DNA from: Macrostomum hystrix
Lineage: Eukaryota; Platyhelminthes; Macrostomidae
DNA: 64,000 bases
Assembly: GCA_950097015.1 (NCBI GenBank)
Contig: CATNEN010000029.1
Location: forward strand, 4,731,501-4,795,500
Reading direction: 5' to 3'
Position 1 is the stretch's first letter, and the number at the start of each line of letters is the position of its first letter. Below are positions 44,492 to 57,400 of the stretch, in pieces. The notes under the pieces were generated by a model. It searched no databases. It was given only the letters and a program-made list of their open reading frames with translations, and had not been told where the DNA came from. The position numbers were made by a program, and so were the translations under genes.

Positions 44492-45776
44492 ACGTATAGC
44501 TAGGCCTATCAGTTAGTTTTCTATATAAAACAGATATGGAGATACAACATTTTCTAACCCAATGTACATAATCCTGACAATGACAGGATTGCCATTAATG
44601 TATCTACAAAAAGGAAAAGTTAGCTATCATATGACATTGATAGTATGCTAGGCCTAACTATAGGCCAAAGACCTAATAAATCCTAGCTAGCTACATTTAG
44701 GCCTATCCAAACAGCAACAACATCAAGCCCTCTATGACAATGTCCTATCTTACAATTTCAACTAACAAAAGGATTAGATACTTACCAAATATTGACAGCT
44801 TATCCTGTCGATTGCAAAATTAAATAGCTAGCTTATAGATTGAGTTAAATAGCTAGACATACGTCTTCATATGTAAAGAGATTAGCTGCCAAGTGCCAAC
44901 ATGTATTTGTCATTCCTCATAATAAAAGAACAGTAATCATTATTACATTTACTAATGTATGATGTTAACGTCTATACAGTTAAGATAAAACTAGGCCTAA
45001 TAATAAAAGTGCTACGACTGGCTGCCTTGTTGGCCGGCCTATCAAATTTCAAGCATGAATAAAAAGTGGCATGTATTGATATATTAAAAAAGAAAAAGGT
45101 TTAGCATAATCGAAAAAGTAAGTACAAGCTGAATTTATTGGGTATATTTATATTTGACATATGAATAGCGCAGCAGTAAATGGCTTTTAGTAGAAAGGCA
45201 ATGAAAAAAGTCATGCTTTGTTATAATATGCCATTTTTAAGCGTGTTTTAAGTCGTTTTTTAATAATTAATTTTTGTTGTGAGCTCAAAATATTACATTA
45301 CACTTAAAAAGTATTGTGATCGATTTCTCACACTTAACTTTTGAAGAGTTGTTAGATTGTGCTATAATTGTAATTAAAAAATAGCGTGTTATTATTATAT
45401 CGAAGCTTGCGCTTTGTTCGTATTGTATTTGCTTTGCTTTGGCCCTGTGCCCCCAAACGGGGTAACATTTTAATATTTTTTAGGTTAACTTAAAGTCGAA
45501 GTATAGGACCTATGCATAGTTTTTATTCATATTATAGCTTGGATAGGCTAGCTAGTAGCTATGTGGCAGCAGCATGTGCTGCATTTGCTGTTAACATGTA
45601 ATTTATGCAAACCTAGTAATGTATCAGGCCTTGCATATGCACAATCGCCAATCGGGAACCTTTTTGAGATTTAATTCCTATATCAATAATGAAGTAGGGA
45701 TGTTTTTATCTTTCTTTTTTGAAAGTTAAATTTATACTTATGCTCTTTGTTTAAATGCACTGAATAGTATATAATA
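44492..45776. other. AT-rich spacer, no feature seen
   Basis: No coding signal; part of the gene-poor block between the divergent ZP-like and ATP9-type genes. Confidence 0.35.
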
Positions 45777-46305
45777 TGGCAGTGCTTATCCCTACGGTAC
45801 CGTGGAAATAATTTTTGTCTTATTCCTACGGTACCGTGGGAATAATTTCCTGCTTATCCGCACGGCACACTGACGAGATAGCTGTCCTATCTTCAACATA
45901 TTCCGTTGGCACTGTCAGACATTTTTTATGGACCTATTTTAACTTGGCCTAGAATAAAGTAATAGACTGGATTATAGACTTAGAAGGCTTGAGCTATAAG
46001 ATTAGAAAAATACACACTTCAGTTGTATTCTTTTGAATATATAAATAATAGAAATATATATTTTATATACTTTAAAAAGCCACCGTATTGGGTAACTACT
46101 TGCGAAAAAAGCAGAAAACTTTAATTTGTTTACTTGCTTTTAAAAACCGGAAGAAAAAAGGAAAATTGCAGTCATGATAAAAAGATAGATGATAGGACAG
46201 CTATCTCGTCAGTGTGCCGTGCGGATAAGCAGGAAATTATTCCCACGGTACCGTAGGAATAAGACAAAAATTATTTCTACGGTACCGTGGGGATAAGCAC
46301 TGCCA
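45777..46305. mobile_element. MITE with 115-bp terminal inverted repeats and TA duplication
   Basis: Arms 45777-45891 and 46191-46305 are inverted copies with only a few mismatches, starting TGGCAGTGCTTATCC. Each is flanked by TA (45775-45776 and 46306-46307). Each arm also holds two GGTACCGT palindromes. The 299-bp centre has no coding. The TA target and size fit a Tc1/mariner- or PIF-like non-autonomous element. Confidence 0.85.
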
Positions 46306-46404
46306 TATAATATATTCAATATTAGAAATATTCTGTTGAATTTATTCACTTCGGCCTAACAAACATTTTTGTGTATATAAACAATTGCAATTTCTGTGAT
46401 TCAA

Positions 46405-47264
46405 ACAGGTGACTTTGGAAGGCCTTTACAGCCTATTCTGGCGATGCAAATTGGACTCCCCTGAGCAGGTGCTTGACTTGTGGGAACACAAAGAAGTCAC
46501 ATGGTGCCAAGTCGGGGCTGTAGGGTGGGTGCTCAAGTAGTTGGACACGATTCTGCTCTAGGCCCTATGAACTCCACAGTTAGTCGCACAGTTTGGGCCA
46601 GGGTGTTGTCCTGATAGAGCAACAACCTGCGATGGCAAGTCCTTGGGCGCTTCTCAACAATGGATTGCAGCACCTGGGGTATACACTTGTTACATACCAG
46701 CCCGCAGTCACCATCCGCTGTGTTACCAGCGGAATCATGGCTACGGGACTGCTGCGAGCCACAAAAACAGCCACCATCTGCTTGGCGATGCTTTGCTACT
46801 TCACCAGCTTTGAAGGTGGCAGGGTGCCAATGGGGATCCACTGAGCTGACTGCTGCTTGCTCTCCAGGTCAAAACAGTACACCCAGGTCTCATCACCACT
46901 GACGATGTCCCAGGAGCTCGTTGATCTTCCACAGTTGAATCTTTCGAGCATTGAATGGCACTAATCAATCTGGGCCTGTTTCTGCTCCTGGGTCAGGTGA
47001 TGAGGCACCCAGTGTGCAGACACCTTGCTAAGGCCAAGCCTTTCATGTAGGATGTTTAAGGTGCTTCCCGATTAAATGCCCACAGCAGTGGCTAGCTGTC
47101 AACTGCCTCAACCAGGGCATGCACTGCAGCCACTGCTTCCTGAGTGGTCAAACTTGGGGGTCGTCCTTCGTGAGCCTCGTCGTTGAGCGACACTTGGCCC
47201 CGACGAAATTCTGTGAACTAGTCCAAGACTGTTGTTCTCGTGGGTGCAGTATCCCCGAAGGCTC
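46405..47264 (-). pseudogene. Decayed mariner transposase
   Basis: Minus-strand reading in shifting frames shows, in order: FGDTAPTRTTV and FTEFRRGQVSL (DNA-binding HTH region), SGDETWVYCFDLESKQQ (first catalytic Asp), LLLYQDNTLAQT (second Asp, usually HDNAxxHT), and HPPYSPDLAPCDFFVFPQVK (third Asp). Stops and at least two frameshifts make it inactive. The YSPDLAPCDFF motif is diagnostic of mariner. It lies just beyond the MITE, but their termini are not shown to match. Confidence 0.9.
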
Positions 47265-48392
47265 CACTGTTTCCACTGTAAACACTCTAAAGTAGTGACT
47301 TTGTTATTATTTATGTGACATCCTGTCTATCTTTACGCCACCAACAGTCAATAGACTGTAAAAAACCTACCCCACAATTTGTATGTGGCATTGAAATTTC
47401 TGAAAGGCTTGAGTCCCAAGCACTAAAGAATTAAGAGTTCCAATTGTAAGCAGTCTGAAATGTCTTCACATATCCTCTGTGCCATTAGCCCCCTGACTAA
47501 TGCCTTTAAGCTCTCTATATCTTGTCATAGCCATCCACATATCCCCAGAAACATGAGTATAGCATTGAAGTCTTTAGGGGCTTAAGTTTAGTATTACATT
47601 TTTTTGTGTTTATTTCTCTACCTATTTTTTTCTTGTGTCTCTATTGTCTCTATGCTGTTTGTTTTACTCACTTCAGTGCAAACTAGGCCTAAATTTGAGA
47701 ACCTTAGATATGGTAACTAGATACAAGAATTGGAAGTTGCTAAAACTATTGTATATCTGTATAGCCATAGATAACTTTTATCCAAAAAGCTCTATATCTG
47801 TAACTCCCCATAGCTATATGTGTAGCTACAGTGGGAATATGCCACTTATGGCTATTGGCTTTGATAAAATGACTTTGACAAGTTTTTTCTCAGATAACTA
47901 GTTACAATAAAAAATAACCCGTCTTGGAAATTTTGTCAACCCTATTGAGAGAGCCCATAGTGAGAAAGGTGGCGCAGCATGTACTGGAATACTTTTTGTG
48001 GAGACCTGCACAAAAATATGAAAAAATTAACATTTACAAGAGAAAGGCTAACTCTATGCTCAATGACAGATGTATATAATTCTTCAGGCTGACTCAATCC
48101 ATGTTTTGTGCCATAATTAGTACTTACACTGTTGTAAAAAAATATTTATACTGCAGATTCTCAATTTAAACTATTTAGAATTATTTATAAATAAGCCTTT
48201 CAAAAACATTATAGATATGCAGCTTGAGCCTGAATATCAACAGCATGAAATAAAGAATAACAAGCCAACTTTTGGATGCTTTCAAAGGTAAGATACACAA
48301 CCATGCATAATGCATAACAAATCTGTAACTTGCATATAAACACCATAGGTAGATTTGGCTATTATGTTGTAACTTTTTTCTTTTTACTTTAA
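47265..48392. other. AT-rich upstream region of the ATP9-type gene
   Basis: No recognisable exon. The true first coding exon of ATP9 could lie here or further upstream. Confidence 0.35.
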
Positions 48393-48407
48393 GCTATCGA
48401 AAAGTAT

Positions 48408-51400
48408 ATGAAGTCAAGTCTATTGTGGCTACTATTTAGTTGTTTTGCTATCCTAATTCACAGGTGCTGGCGCAGATGTTGCCGCCAACTGCGTCACCGG
48501 CGGCCACTGCTGCCTCGCCTGTTGAAAATTGGCCAGCCGATCGACTGTGCCCCAAACAGCCTACGCAATCAGAAGTACTCAGCTCTCAGCTTCCTGCCTC
48601 TGGTACTGTACGAACAATTCAGCGTGTTTCTCAATTTCTGCTTCCTGGTTATGGCTCTATCGCAGTTTGTTCCTGCCCTGAAAATTGGCTACCTGTACAC
48701 CTACTGGGGCCCACTCAGCTTTGTTGTCTGTGTCACGGCTCTACGCGAAGCCGCCGACGATTTTCGACGATGGCGACGCGATCGCGAGTTAAACTCTGCG
48801 CTTTACGAAGTTGTGGATTCGGATCCAACAACTAGCGCGGGTGAGTTGCCCATTGTTCGCCTGCTGCCTAGCCGCGAGCTGCGAGTCGGCCACCTGGTTA
48901 GGCTAGCCAAAGGCGACCGGGTCCCAGCCGATCTGGTCCTATTGCGAACGCCTGACCAACGCGGCGCTTGCTACCTGCGTACCGATCAGCTGGACGGCGA
49001 AACCGACTGGAAGCTGCGTGTTGCTCCGGCCTCTACGCAACTGGTGCGTTTGTAGCCATGAAATTTCTATTGCTCTACTTCACTTTGCTGCAGGTGGGTG
49101 CATCTTCCGGATGAAGAGCTGGCAGGCTAGTTCTCGGGGTTGAAAACGATAGAGAGGTCTGGTTTTGTCTGTCCTGTGTAGTTACTTGAGGGTGGTGTCC
49201 GTAGGCCAAAGTACTTTATATTTTCGGTGAAATTTATTGTTCGCAGGCGGACAATAGTGCAGCCGGGTGGAATAATCCAGCCGACTCTGGCGCCACAGTG
49301 TGGGCCGAAAGGCCCAGCATGGATCTCGTCAGATTTGTTGGTACCCTGACTACTCAGACTGGCGCCCAGGTGGCTCTGGGCATTGAGAACACCATGTGGG
49401 CTGGCACAGTGCTGGCGTCTGCTGGGCCAGTGCTCGGTGTAGTTGTCTACACTGGCCGGGAGACTCGGGCCGCTATGAACAGCGCGAAGCCGCGCAGTAA
49501 AACTGCCCTGATTGACTCCGAGGTTAACTTGGCTACTAAAGTACTAGTGGCATCTGTACTGCTTGTCTCCTTGCTGCTAGTCGCTTTGAAAGGCTTCGGT
49601 GGCCAGTGGTACAAATACTATTGGCGCTTCCTACTGTTGTTCTCCTATATTATTCCACTAGCGTGAGTTGCCATACTTTTATTTGCCTTAAATTAAGCGA
49701 AGTACAAAGAATAAAAAGAATTAATTAAGATAGTGGCTACCTCCGCTTCCGTCCTCCCAGATTGCGCATGAACTTAGACATGGCCAAAATTATCTACGCA
49801 CTGTTGATTGTGCGCGACAAATGCCTAGATGGCTGCGTTGTGCGCAACACCACAGTGCCAGAGGAGCTGGGCCGGATAAGCTACCTGCTGTCTGATAAAA
49901 CTGGCACTCTAACTGAGAATAACATGGTAAGGAGCTCACATTTATATTCGCTACCGAATAAGAGGCTTCATCCTATAACTAAAATACGCAATCGGACAGG
50001 TATTTAAAAAGCTACACCTTGGCAGCCTAGTCATCACTGACGATGCCGACTCACTAGCGGAGGTGCGCGCTCACGTGACCGTCTGGCTAAAATCTCGCCA
50101 GCCTTCAAACGATGAGCAGCAGCAGAAGCCGGTGGAGTCATTAGGCGTCACTCGCGAAGGCGCCGATGCTGGCAGCCGCGCAGTGGAGGCGGTTCGCGCT
50201 CTGGCCCTCTGTCACAATGTCACCCCGGTGCCAGGAGATAACGGTACAGGCGAAGCCGACTATCAGGCCAGTAGTCCAGACGAGGTGGCGCTGGTTGGCT
50301 GGGCGGCCGGCGCCGGTCTAGCGCTTGCCGAGCGGGACCAGGACCGCCTGACCCTGCTGGCTGGCTGCGGCACTCGACTAGAGTACCGTCTGCTACAGGT
50401 TTGCTGCTGGCCTAGGCCCAGGCACAATGTACTACTCTTTATTCTGATCAGCAACCCTAAGTCTAGTTAACTAACTGGGTTTTGCTAAGTAGGCAAAATG
50501 AATAATTACCTATGGATGTTTAATACTCAAACTTAATTGAGCTAGGACTTGATAGTTCGTTATGAATGTTCTTTTTAGAGTTTCTTCATTCATTACGCAG
50601 CCGCCTGATAACTTTTATTTAGTCATTGCTTTCCTGTTTGACCATTCGCTGGTCTCTGGCCCTACTCTTCAATTATTTTGCTCATTGTCCTTCTCTTCAA
50701 TTCTGTTGGTAATCATCCTTCTTTTCAGTTCTCTTGGTCATTATCCTTCTTTTCAGTTCTCTTGGTCATTATCCTTCTCTTCAGTTCTCTTGGTCATTAT
50801 CCTTCTCTTCAATTCTCTTGGTCATTATCCTTATCTTCAGTTCTCTTTGTCATTATCCTTCTCTTCAATTCTCTTTGTCATTATCCTTCTCTTCAATTCT
50901 CTTGGTCATTATCCTTCTCTTCAATTCTCTTGGTCATTATCCTTCTCTTCAATTCTCTTGGTCATTATCCTTCTCTTCAGTTCTCTTTGTCATTATCCTT
51001 CTCTTCAATTCTCTTGGTCATTATCCTTCTCTTCAATTCTCGTGGTCATTATCCTTCTCTTCAATTCTCTTTGTCATTATCCTTCACTGTAAACTCCAGG
51101 GGTACGAAAAAAGGTCCGACTGGGGTCCGTATGTAAGGGTTCGCAGCGTCGCCATATACGGACCCTAAAGGTCCGAACGTCATTGAGGGTCCGAAAAAGG
51201 GTCCGACAGGGGTCCGTATGTAAGGGTCCGCAGCGTCGCCATATACGGACCCTAAAGGTCCGAACGTCATTGAGGGTCCGAATGTAAGGGTCCGACAGGG
51301 GTCCGCAGCGTCTGGACCCTAAAGGTCCGAATGTCTTTGGGGGTCCGAGGTCCGACAGAGGTTCGTAATGTTAAGACGTATGTTACATGTTCAATATATG

Positions 51401-54400
51401 TTCAATCCCCATTTTTGTATCGCTGCAGAGAACAAATCACGAACGATAAAATCTATCGATTTGCGAATCTTAAATTTGAGTTTCGAGTAACATTAACTAT
51501 AATAATAGAACAATGCCTATAGCTGTGTCTTAATTATATAAAATGCTTCCAATACCATGGCATATTCATCGCATACAGAGTATATTTTCGTAATAAATTT
51601 AGTAGAAAATTTAGAGAATTAGTATATTTGGAAGTTCAGTACAAAAATATAATGAGAAAACAAAAAAAATTATTACAATATTAAGAATGGTAAACATGAT
51701 TAAAGATAAAAATTAGGGAAAAAATTACAAAATATCAAGTTAAATCAGGCACTAAAACAGTCGTTCTATTCCATGCACTTATCTATACCCAAACTGTACC
51801 AATTTATCTGTATTTTCCGTCTATCTTCCAACTTATCTATACGTACGTATCTATCTGTCTTTTTATTTGTGTATCTATCTATCGGTCTATGTATGCATTT
51901 ATGCATTTATTATTCTTTCTTTATATCTATTAAACCAATTACTCAATATAATTATACATTAGGTTAATTGGGCAAAGGTTAATTGGGTTTTAGACTAAGG
52001 ACGCCAAATCTATGACAGGGGCGCCACTTCATAACTAATGGTGACAAATTTTAGATATCGGCGCCAAATTTAAGACAGTGGCGCCAAACTTAAAATTTCT
52101 TCCTTGAGTAAGTTACATGATGCTGCACCTGTAAAATCATAGTCTACTGGTGCATAATAATACAGATACAGAGAATATTAAGGAGTTCGAATTTTGATTC
52201 GCTTGAATTCGCTGTAATATGCAATTTTATTTTGAATTAGATAACAGATGAAATCGGCGACAGGTTGGAATCGGCAACGGAAGGGTTTCTGATTGGCTGA
52301 CAGATTGAATTGGCGACAGATGAAATCGGCGACAGATGGAATCGGCAACGGAAGGGTTTCTGATTGGCTGACAGATGGAATCGGCGACAGATGCGATGGA
52401 ATATAATTATACATCAGGGGAACATAATAACTGCTTGTGAAATGTAAAATTTAGTAAATTTAGAGCTAACAAAGTACAGCAATCAGCGACTGGGCAGGTG
52501 CGCGGGACACGGCATCACGTCGTCGGAGCTTAGACAGTACCTCCAGTGTTTCGAGGAAGGCTTCCAGGCAGGGCACATGCTGCAGATTGAACGATACTGA
52601 ACAGATTGCGATTGCGACAACCGTATCCTTAATGGAATCGCAACGAAGTACCGCACCGTTTACCGAAATGCCACGCCAACTACTGTCCTCCCTTATAATG
52701 TGAATAGGCAACTCAGCGTCGAAAAGTTTTTCGGGGTTAATTCTTAATCGACCGAGTAGCAAGCAAAGGCCGTTCATCAGAACAGTGTCGTCGTCATCAC
52801 AATCATTGACATACAGCTTGCAGTACATGTATCGCTTCATCGTATCTCGCTTTTGCCACACATGCCGGAGTGCACCGCAAACATTCTGTTCGATATCCTC
52901 TGGTGTTCGAGGAAGCACATAATCAGCTTTGCGCCGAGATTTGTACAGTTCTATCATTAAAAAGGCCTCTTGCAGAAGCACACGTGGCACTGATAGTGGC
53001 TTGTATAATTGTAACTCCTCTTCGACAGTTTTATTTTGGCAACGCAAAACTCGCTCACTAAAGAGGCACTTCATGTTGCTTAGCACATCTTCGATTTCCA
53101 TCGTGAGATAGTTCTCGTTCAGCCTAATCCGGTCGGTGTCGTTACTTTCAGGAACGCATTCCTGCAGCACATCTCCGAAAATCACGCTTTTGGTAATCAT
53201 GCTTGTCGATGTAGCAGTACTTTCGGCATCCTCGCAATTGACCTTCTGGCGCTTTGCCTGTACTACTTCTTCGTCGTCTTCTTCGTCGTCTTCGTCATCC
53301 TCGAAGGCAGCAACACGTCGGCGCTTCCTACCAGTTGGGCCAACGTTTTCTTCGTCACTATCATTTTTTTCTTCAGTGAAAGAGTCCGAAATGCTAGACT
53401 TTGTTGCATCAGCAGCACGCTTTTTGCGTCCGAACTTTTGGCGCATCGTTTGTACTGTTGGACTGTCGCATTCACTTTGAATTTTATAACGAATTTCCTT
53501 GAATCGTCGGCGAATTTTCTGCCGCCATAAAAAAGTTCCATCAGCCGAACCATCTCGCAGTCCTGGGTACGTAGAAGCGATGGCAATGCACAAATTCTGT
53601 AGCTCTTTTCCATAAAGGTAGGGATCCTGCTTGCTTTTAAAGTTGTTAAATACATCGTTGATAATATAGTTTAAAAACTTGTTGACGAAATTCGCCTTCA
53701 ACATAAAGTCTGTTCCTAACCGAGGATCCCGCTCTAATTTCTTCAGGGCAGACTCCAAATCAGGCATCTTTGGAAGCGAGTAAATGGTTGGCCACGATCT
53801 TAAATAGGCATTAATAGGCGATCCTGCTACGCCAGAAGTCGCCGCTTCGCTAGACATCGTCGCTCTGTTAGGCGTTGCCACTCCGCCAGACATCGCTGCT
53901 TCATAAGGCGTTGCTGCTCTGTCACGCGTTGCGACTCCACCAGATTTCGCCCCTTCGCCTGGCGCTGCTGCATCGAGTATTTCTTGTCCGGGCTCTAGAA
54001 AGAAGAGCTCAGTACCGGCCTTAGAAAGTGCAGGCAAAAATTCGCTTGCATCGACGTCGAATCCATCGGACGTCAAAATTCGTACGTCTTCAACTGCAAC
54101 TATTCCGAGCTTTGAACAGCCTTGTACAAGGAGGTCTTGCAGTGACGAAGCTAAAATCAGCTTCTTGCTGGACCGGTCGTGGTTGCTGGTACGAAGCTGC
54201 AATGTTCCAATTCCAATGAATTTAACAAATCACTATGTAAAAGTGATGGTAAAATTTTTGATAAGAAGCATTTAAACAACATAAAATATTGTTCAGCAAA
54301 GTCTGTAACTATTTCTTTGACTAATTGACTTAGCTGTAAACTTTTCTGCTTTGTTATTAAAAAGAAGTCTTTGCTTTTTAGGTAAAAGAAAACAAATTTT

Positions 54401-57400
54401 TTTGCTAGGTCTACACGAATTTTTTCTTTTTGTATTTTGTATTCAACATGAACATAGCTATTAATAACTTGTTCCTCATTATTTTCATTGCTATTTATAC
54501 CTGTTTCAACATCATGATCTACAACCATAGGCATAGGCCTAGGCTGCTCTGGGACTAACTCTTCTGGATCATTCATATTTACATCCCCTTCCTTCCTATG
54601 TGATCTTCTAGCATGAGCCCTTAATAAGTCTCAAAATAGTTTGGTCAAACACGTAGACAAATATGTATAACAAATATTAATTGTGTATACTTACAAGGAT
54701 GAGTAAAATAACAATTAATTAAAAATTATACAAATAATAATTTATTCTTTCATTCTCGTTTATTAAAAACAAATTTTTGTGCATTATTATCAACAAGGTG
54801 TTGCGTAAACTTGTTTTTGCCCAACAAATTGCTCAGAACCTCGAAAAAGTCATTTTAAAATGCTTAATCATGAAATTTTCAGCGTTTTACACGTCATCTA
54901 CTTCATTTCAATTAAGTTTTTTACGACTGGTTGGATTTCGCAAAACATACTTTTTACTGACTTACGGACCCTTAGGGTCCATCGTTACATACGGACCCCA
55001 CGCGGACCCCTGGAGTTTACAGTGTTCTCTTCAATTCTCTTTGTCTCTATCCTTCTCTTCAATTCTCTTTGTCATTATTCTTCTCTTCAGTTCTGTCATG
55101 AACAGTCATCCAGTCATTGTGTTTATTGGTTTAACGTAACCTAAAGAACAAGAGAATTGGCCCAGCTCATGCATGCAGTTGTAATTACTGCTCAAACAGG
55201 TGTTCCCATTCAGCTCCGAGTCCAAGCGCATGGGTGTTCTTGTGCGCGATGAGCATAGCGGCGATATTGCCTACTACACAAAGGGCGCCGACTCTGTGCT
55301 GGGACCGCTAGTGCAGCCGCTCGATTGGCTAGACGAAGAAGTGGCCAATCTGGCCAGGGAGGGCCTGCGCACTCTGCTAGTTGCTAGGCGGAGATTAACG
55401 CCGGAATTCTATCGCGATTGGAGCGCCCGCTACGAGCAGGCCGGCCTAGCCGTGCGCGATCGGGAACAGCGTCTTGAACAGGTGCGCCAGCAGCTTGACT
55501 CCGGCTTGGAGCTACTGTGCGTCACCGGAGTGGAGGACCGGCTAGCCGACGGTGTCCGGCGCTGCCTGGAGACACTGCGCGACGCCGGCGTTCGCGTCTG
55601 GATGCTGACTGGCGACAGACTTGAGACTGCCTGCTGCATAGCCAGGTATGGGCTACCTGTGACTTACTAGCCTTCAGACTGTGTGTCTGTACTATTGGTT
55701 ACCAATGGTAGCTGTAGGTCGAAAGGTAGAGACTTTAAATGCACAGAAGAATAGCCCTTTTTATTAAAATAGACTTGCTACTTGGGGGGAGACTTGCACA
55801 TTGGGAGGAAGGAAAATAAGCAGAAAATCAAATCTGCTGCGAGGTCGAATTACATTGGGGCACAGCAACAAAGATAATACTTTCGGGGGCTTATCATGCA
55901 ATGAAAGTCGGTCAGGTGTACTCACATGTGCGAGTTCGTGTCTGTGTGCGTGTGTGCTCTGAGTCATTAGATTGAGTGGCTCAAAATCGAATCGCTCAAA
56001 TATTTCCTAGATCGGCCCGACTGGTAGAACGCGGCGCAGGCCTGCACGTCTTCCAGCCCGGACTAGCTGGCTCAGTCGGCTGCGATCAGTCTGCATCGTC
56101 TGTGGCTGGCGCTTCTTCGGCGCCAGCCGGCGCTAGCGATGGCGCCGACCTGTTGGATCGAGAGCTGCGAGCGGCAGCTCGACGAGTGGAAGCCGGGCAG
56201 GTGCGCTGAGCATTTGACATTGCTTTCACTGTAACCTTGTGTTAGGAGGTTGAGGCCTTGTGGCTAGAGCGTCGAACTAACGACTTGAAGGTCGGGGATT
56301 CGATTCCCGACTCCACTGGAACAATTTGTTTCCTTTAGCAAGACGCTTAACTCTGCATTGCTTCAGTGCACCCAGCTGTTAAATGGGTACCAGCATTAGC
56401 TGGGGTCATTGAGAGTGGGTGTGACGTCAACCAGTCCATGGACTGAACAGCCGTACGCAGCCTTCAGCCCGTACTTACTTATAAAGTTGGTTAAAAAGTT
56501 CAATATCGCTAATCCTAATCGGGTGTGTGGCAGGCGCTGGCCCTAACCGGTGCCGCACTGGAGGCCGCTTTAGCCCAGGACGAGCGCATGTTTGCCCGCA
56601 TCGCCTGCCGAGCACCGGCGGTTGTTGTTAGCCGATGCTCGCCGAAGCAGAAGGCGGCCGTTGTCCGGCTGCTTCAGCGCCACACTGGCCGACGCTGCGC
56701 GGCTATCGGCGACGGAGGAAACGATGTGGCCATGATACAGGCAGGTCCTAGCTGCTCTGTCCTAGCAGGTCTTGCTTGCCTGTACTCATATTGTTCTCAG
56801 TAATCAGTTTCTCTACTGCATTGCAGGCAGCCGACTGTGGCCTCGGTATCGCTGGTCGTGAAGGCCGCCAAGCTTCACTAGCCGCCGATATCAGCGTTGC
56901 CAGATTCGAGCAGACCGCCCGGCTGCTGTTGGTGCACGGCCGGCGATGCTATCGGAACTCGGCCGTGCTAGCCCAGTTTGTAGTGCACCGCGGCCTGGCC
57001 ATATCGGCTATGCAGGCAGTTTTCTCGGCCGTGTTCTACTACGCCGCTGTGAGCCTGTTTCCCGGCGCTCTAATGGTCGGCTACGCCACAGTGTTTACCA
57101 ATTTTCCCGTCTTCTCACTTGTGCTGGATTGCGACGTGCCGGCCGCTACTGCCGAGAAATTTCCGGAGCTCTATCGCGAACTGCTCAAGGTTTGAGTACT
57201 ATGGGACCGCGTTGCTATGTTGCCCTTCTAATGACCAAATTTTTAGTTTCCTAGTAATCCAAATTATCCTTCTACCTAAATATCATTCTAAATCACCCAA
57301 ATGATCAATGAAGAAAAAATGTATCCCTCCTAATGACCTAAAACTGTATTCCTCCCAATAACCCAAAGATGTATCCCTCCCGATCACCCAAATTATTTCC

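Larger units (their letters stand above)
51085..55024. mobile_element. CACTA-like DNA transposon, 3,940 bp
   Basis: Ends are inverted copies: 51085-51106 and 55003-55024 match over 22 bp with one mismatch, starting CACTGTAAACTCCAGGGG. It is inserted in a 28-bp array with a 2-bp TT duplication. Subterminal regions are full of GGGTCCG/CGGACCC motifs in both orientations; the left end has an 87-bp tandem repeat of them (from 51124 and 51211). CACTG termini, short duplications and clustered subterminal motifs are features of the CACTA/EnSpm superfamily. No DDE transposase is visible; the cargo is a minus-strand CIDE-N protein and a second helical frame. It sits in an ATP9 intron in opposite orientation to the host gene. 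Confidence 0.8.

Noticed and set aside
51085-55024. hAT transposon
   Set aside because: The best 8-bp comparison of the flanks matches at only 5 positions; a 2-bp duplication restores the array unit exactly, and CACTG ends fit CACTA-type elements.
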